NCBI GenBank assembly: GCA_946627685.1
Contig: CAMOVV010000035.1
Coordinates: 1-8,674, forward strand
Direction: 5' to 3'
Source of the DNA: an uncultured Bacteroidales bacterium
Lineage (GTDB): Bacteria; Bacteroidota; Bacteroidia; Bacteroidales; UBA932
Length of the DNA: 8,674 bases
The translations under genes and the position numbers were made by a program. The notes beneath the pieces were generated by a model, which had not been told where the DNA came from, ran no database searches, and was given only the letters and a program-made list of their open reading frames with translations. This document shows, piece by piece, positions 4,991 to 8,674 of this stretch (position 1 is the stretch's first letter; each line of letters starts with the position of its first letter).

Positions 4991-7642
4991 ATGCAAAAGA
5001 AAGCTGAAGATACTCCGATGATACGGCAGTTTTTCGAGGTGAAGGCGCAGCACCCCGAAGCTATATTGCTGTACAGGGTAGGGGATTTCTACGAGACCTA
5101 CGCCGATGACGCAGTGACGGCCAGCAAGATTCTGGGAATCGTGCTGACTTCGAGACAGAACGGTGACGCGGGGAAACTTCCGATGGCCGGATTCCCGCAC
5201 CACGCGATAGACAACTATCTTCCGAAACTTGTCCGCGCAGGGCACAAGGTGGCCGTCTGCGACCAGCTGGAAGACCCTAAACTGGTGAAGAACAAGCTCG
5301 TCAAACGTGGTGTCACCGAGTTGGTTACCCCGGGTGTCGCCTTCAATGACGCCCTCCTCGAGCAAAAAGAGAACAATTTCCTCGCCGGCCTCTGCATAGA
5401 AAAAGACCAGGTGGGCGCGGCCTTCCTCGACGTGTCCACAGGCACATTCCAGGTGGCCCAGGGAAGCCTTGAATATATCCGCACCCTCACCTCCGGAATG
5501 GCTCCTAAAGAGCTCGTCGTCCAGAGAGGGTATGAAAAAGGCATAGGGGAGCGCTTCGGACTGAACGTATATACCACCTCCCTCGACGACTGGGCCTTTG
5601 TCCTCGAATCCGCCGTCGGCAAGCTCTGCCGCCAGATGGGAGTGAAGAGCCTGAAGGGATTCGCCGTGGAGCCTTATCCCCTCGGAATCTGCGCCGCGGG
5701 GGCCCTGCTCGTGTATCTGGAGCAAACCCTCCACAGCGGCCTCGGAAACATCCGTTCCCTCCAGAGAATAGACGGAGACAAATTCTTGTGGATGGATGCC
5801 TTCACCATGAGGAACCTGGAGCTTTTCCGCCCCCAGGCGGAAGGAGGCGTCCCCCTCATAAGCGTCATGGACAGCTGCGTCTGCCCGATGGGCGCAAGGC
5901 TTCTTCGCGGCTGGCTCTCCCGTCCCGTGCTGGATATAAAGGAACTGGAAGCCAGATATGACACGGTGGATTATTTCCTGTCGAATCCGGAAATCCGCCT
6001 GCAGGCAAGAAACAGACTCGCCGACATCGGCGACCTTGAAAGAATCATTTCCCGCGCCGCCGCAGGGAAAATCACCCCGAGAGAAGTGCTCCGGCTCGGC
6101 GGCGGCCTTTCCCAGATGCAGCCGCTGAAAACCATCTGCACGGCTTCCGGAACCCCCGATGCCCTTTCTTCCCTTGCAAAATCAATGAAAGGGTGCGAAA
6201 ACCTCATCGGAAAAATTTCCAGGACTCTCGCCCCTGACGCGGCCCCGGCCATCGGGAAGGGCGACGTAATCGCCAAGGGAGCGGACGCGGAACTCGACGA
6301 GCTGAGGAAAATTTCAAGGGAGGGGAAAAACTATCTCCTGCAGATGCAGGAAAGGGAGGCGGAAAGGACGGGGATATCTTCCCTTAAAATCGGCTACAAC
6401 AATGTCTTCGGATATTATATAGAAGTCCGCAACACCTTCAGGGACAAGGTGCCGGCCGAATGGGTGCGAAAGCAGACCCTCGTGAACGCCGAAAGGTATA
6501 TAACCGAGGAACTGAAAGACTACGAGAACTGTATCCTCACGGCGGAAGACCGCATCTATCAGCTTGAAAGCCAGATATATGCCGCCCTTGTGGACGATAT
6601 AAGGAAAGAGATTCCCGCAGTGCTGGCAAACTGCGCTGCGGTATCCCGGCTGGATGTGCTCACATGTTTCGCGGAAAACGCCGGAGAAAGACGTTACTGC
6701 CGGCCGAAGGTGACGAAGGATTATTCCCTCGACATCAAGGCGGGAAGGCATCCCGTCATCGAAACCCTCATGCCCCCGGGGGAGGAGTATGTTCCCAACG
6801 ACGTCACCCTCGACGACAAGAAGCAGCAGATAATCATCCTCACCGGTCCGAACATGGCCGGAAAATCGGCCCTCCTGAGACAGACCGCCCTCATCGCCGT
6901 AATGGCCCAGACGGGCTCCTTCGTTCCCGCGGAGGCTGTTACCCTCGGCCTGATTGACAAGGTGTTCACAAGGGTCGGAGCCTCCGACAACATCTCCCGC
7001 GGAGAGTCCACCTTCATGGTGGAAATGACCGAAACGGCGATGATTCTCCACAACCTCTCCCGCCGCTCCCTGGTGCTCATGGACGAAATCGGCCGCGGAA
7101 CCTCAACCTACGACGGAATGTCCATCGCAAGGGCTATCGTGGAATATATCCATGAATACGGCGAAGGCGCCAAGACCCTTTTCGCCACCCACTACCACGA
7201 GCTCAACGACCTCACGGACATCTATCCCCGCATCAAAAACTACCACATCGCGGTGAAGGAAGCGGACAAGAATGTCATCTTCCTCCGCAAGCTGACTCCG
7301 GGAGGAACGGAAGAGAGTTTCGGAATCAACGTCGCAAGGATGGCGGGGATGCCCAGGGAAGTGCTGGACGCCGCGGAAAAGACCCTGAAGGCCCTGGAAG
7401 AGAACAGGGGGGCAGGAAAGCCCATCAAGGAGTTCGGGGCCGTGATGAAACCGGCAAAGCCCCGGACAGTAAAAGAAGGGACGATTGAGAGCGACGGCTC
7501 CCTGCAGCTCTCCCTTTTCCAGCTGGACGACCCCACCCTGGAATCCATACGCGACTCCCTCAGGGACGCGGACCTCAACAACATGACCCCGATGCAGGCC
7601 TTCGACCTTTTGAGGTCAATGAAACAGGAACTCGGAATATAA
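4991..7642 (+). CDS. mutS: DNA mismatch repair protein MutS
   Basis: A complete 883-residue MutS, slightly longer than the E. coli protein (853). It binds base mismatches and small loops in newly copied DNA as a dimer and, using ATP, recruits MutL. The N-terminal mismatch-binding domain has GDFYET (31-36), in which Phe33 and Glu35 are the residues that stack on and contact the mispaired base. The lever/clamp region includes the conserved IGYNNVFGYYIEV stretch (from 467). The ATPase domain shows Walker A GPNMAGKS (619-626), the signature region SRGESTFMVEM, Walker B LVLMDE (694-699) and FATHYHEL (731-738). QLSLF at 839-843 fits the beta-clamp binding motif, and the C-terminal end has the helical PMQAFDLLRSMK typical of the dimerisation/tetramer segment. 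The ATG at 4991 is preferred because family members carry a few residues before the TPxxxQF stretch; Met10 (5018) is an alternative. No key residue is missing. Composition is G+C-rich, in sharp contrast to the island just upstream. Confidence 0.98.
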   Translation: MQKKAEDTPMIRQFFEVKAQHPEAILLYRVGDFYETYADDAVTASKILGIVLTSRQNGDAGKLPMAGFPHHAIDNYLPKLVRAGHKVAVCDQLEDPKLVKNKLVKRGVTELVTPGVAFNDALLEQKENNFLAGLCIEKDQVGAAFLDVSTGTFQVAQGSLEYIRTLTSGMAPKELVVQRGYEKGIGERFGLNVYTTSLDDWAFVLESAVGKLCRQMGVKSLKGFAVEPYPLGICAAGALLVYLEQTLHSGLGNIRSLQRIDGDKFLWMDAFTMRNLELFRPQAEGGVPLISVMDSCVCPMGARLLRGWLSRPVLDIKELEARYDTVDYFLSNPEIRLQARNRLADIGDLERIISRAAAGKITPREVLRLGGGLSQMQPLKTICTASGTPDALSSLAKSMKGCENLIGKISRTLAPDAAPAIGKGDVIAKGADAELDELRKISREGKNYLLQMQEREAERTGISSLKIGYNNVFGYYIEVRNTFRDKVPAEWVRKQTLVNAERYITEELKDYENCILTAEDRIYQLESQIYAALVDDIRKEIPAVLANCAAVSRLDVLTCFAENAGERRYCRPKVTKDYSLDIKAGRHPVIETLMPPGEEYVPNDVTLDDKKQQIIILTGPNMAGKSALLRQTALIAVMAQTGSFVPAEAVTLGLIDKVFTRVGASDNISRGESTFMVEMTETAMILHNLSRRSLVLMDEIGRGTSTYDGMSIARAIVEYIHEYGEGAKTLFATHYHELNDLTDIYPRIKNYHIAVKEADKNVIFLRKLTPGGTEESFGINVARMAGMPREVLDAAEKTLKALEENRGAGKPIKEFGAVMKPAKPRTVKEGTIESDGSLQLSLFQLDDPTLESIRDSLRDADLNNMTPMQAFDLLRSMKQELGI

Positions 7643-7665
7643 TCAACCTAAAATACTTGACATCC

Positions 7666-8674
7666 ATGAAAAAGAGTTTGCCGATCATTGCCTTGGCGGC
7701 GCTTATCCCCTTCCTCGCTTCCGCCAGGAACTTCACCCTCGCTTCCCCCGGCGGCAAGGTCTCCGCAGAGATATCCACCGGAGACAAAATCACCTGGTCC
7801 CTCTCCTTCAACGGGAAGAGCGTCATCCTTCCCTCGGCAGTCTCGATGTCCCTGTACGACGGGACAGCCTACGACGGAAAGGTCAAATTCCTGAAAGCCA
7901 CAAGGGCCAAGGGCGACGAGACCGTGTCCACCCGCCTCTACAAAAAGGCGTCCGTCCGCAACCGCTACAACCAGCTAACCCTCTCCTACAAGACCTTCGA
8001 CCTTGTGTTCAGGGCCTACGACGAAGGCCTTGCCTACAGGTTCGTTTCCAAATCCAAAACCCCTTTCATAGTAAAGGACGAAACGGCCAGTTTCAACTTC
8101 GCCGGCGACTGGGACTCCTACATTCCCTATGTACGCAACGGGGAAAGAACCATCCGCCAGCAGTTTAACAGCTCCTTCGAGCATATCTACGCCCATGTTC
8201 CCCTGTCGGAATGGGCTTCGGGCAGAATAGCCTTCCTTCCCCTTGCGGTGCAGCTTCCCGGCGGGGGCCTGCTGAACATCACCGAGGCCGCTCTTGAGCA
8301 CTATCCAGGCATGTACCTCTGGAACGAAGACAAAGACTCCGCCCTCGAAGGAATGTGGGCCCTCTATCCCAAGGATATCATCAACGGAACGGCCCACAAC
8401 AACCTCCAGGGCATCGTAATGGACCACGAGGACTATATCGCGAAGTCGGAGCCCGGGGCGGTCTTCCCCTGGAGAATCGTCACCGTGACCGCATCGGAGG
8501 CGGAAATGCTCGACAACGACATGGTGTTCAACCTCTCCCGTCCCCAGGTGGAAGGCGATTTCTCCTGGATAAAACCGGGCAAGGTCGCCTGGGACTGGTG
8601 GAACGACTGGAACCTCTACGGGGTTGACTTCAGGGCCGGCATCAACACCGAAACCTACAAATACTACATCGATT
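7666..8674 (+). CDS. Secreted GH97 glycoside hydrolase (N-terminal 336 codons, 3' end off the right edge)
   Basis: This is the first half of a glycoside hydrolase family 97 protein; such enzymes are about 640-720 residues and are alpha-glucosidases (SusB type) or alpha-galactosidases acting on oligosaccharides in the periplasm. A signal peptide is clear (MKKSLPIIALAALIPFLASA, probable cleavage after Ala20). The next 270 residues form the N-terminal beta-sandwich domain, with FDLVFRAYDEGLAYRF and the ...HVPLSEW... region. The catalytic barrel begins with the conserved GKVAWDWWNDWNLYGVDF and AGINTETYKYYID segments at the right edge. The residues that separate the inverting (catalytic Glu) from the retaining (Asp nucleophile) subgroup lie beyond the window, so substrate cannot be fixed. 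It starts 23 bases after the mutS stop on the same strand and may be read through from it, though the two have no functional link. No susC/susD partner is visible. Confidence 0.93.
   Translation, partial: MKKSLPIIALAALIPFLASARNFTLASPGGKVSAEISTGDKITWSLSFNGKSVILPSAVSMSLYDGTAYDGKVKFLKATRAKGDETVSTRLYKKASVRNRYNQLTLSYKTFDLVFRAYDEGLAYRFVSKSKTPFIVKDETASFNFAGDWDSYIPYVRNGERTIRQQFNSSFEHIYAHVPLSEWASGRIAFLPLAVQLPGGGLLNITEAALEHYPGMYLWNEDKDSALEGMWALYPKDIINGTAHNNLQGIVMDHEDYIAKSEPGAVFPWRIVTVTASEAEMLDNDMVFNLSRPQVEGDFSWIKPGKVAWDWWNDWNLYGVDFRAGINTETYKYYID

Noticed and set aside
4910..5734. Long minus-strand open frame opposite the 5' part of mutS
   Set aside because: It is antisense to conserved MutS domains, and its translation looks like the mirror of G+C-rich codon use, with no recognisable domain.
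6314..7051. Long minus-strand open frame opposite the mutS ATPase region
   Set aside because: It covers conserved Walker motif coding sequence on the other strand and has no domain of its own.

Overview
The window looks like a chromosomal segment of a Bacteroidota bacterium, probably Bacteroidales with a fairly G+C-rich genome. The clues are a GH97 glycosidase with a signal peptide, a YfhO-type membrane protein next to a family-4-like glycosyltransferase, a MutS with the usual bacterial layout, and promoter-like sequences of the Bacteroides TTTG / TAnnTTTG type. Genus cannot be decided from the sequence alone.

Left part (1-2183, minus strand): two coding regions of ordinary G+C-rich composition in one transcription unit. 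A glycosyltransferase (888-2183) is followed, with an ATGA stop/start overlap, by a polytopic YfhO-like membrane protein that runs off the left edge. Both fit envelope glycan assembly.

Middle part (about 2200-4930, plus strand): a strikingly A+T-rich island (for example 16 G/C in the 60 bases 2341-2400, against 39 in 6061-6120 of mutS). It alternates small intact genes with short open-frame remnants: a barstar-like immunity gene (2298-2690), remnant 1 (2665-2781), a secreted unknown protein (2802-3443), remnant 2 (3437-3559), a cytoplasmic unknown protein (3566-4198), a G+C-rich patch (4226-4297), remnant 3 (4301-4459), and a secreted unknown protein (4456-4926). Each remnant ends 0-20 bases before the next intact gene or overlaps its start codon, as a toxin C-terminus sits before its immunity gene. 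My reading, which is inference, is an orphan immunity array: stacked toxin-tail/immunity cassettes of polymorphic interbacterial toxins, with the toxin bodies lost. Only the barstar-like gene has a recognisable immunity fold; the rest are assigned by position.

Right part (4991-8674, plus strand): composition returns to the G+C-rich norm. A complete mutS (4991-7642) is followed after 23 bases by the first half of a secreted GH97 glycosidase (7666 to the right edge). No RNA genes, CRISPR arrays, insertion sequences or recombinase genes were seen.
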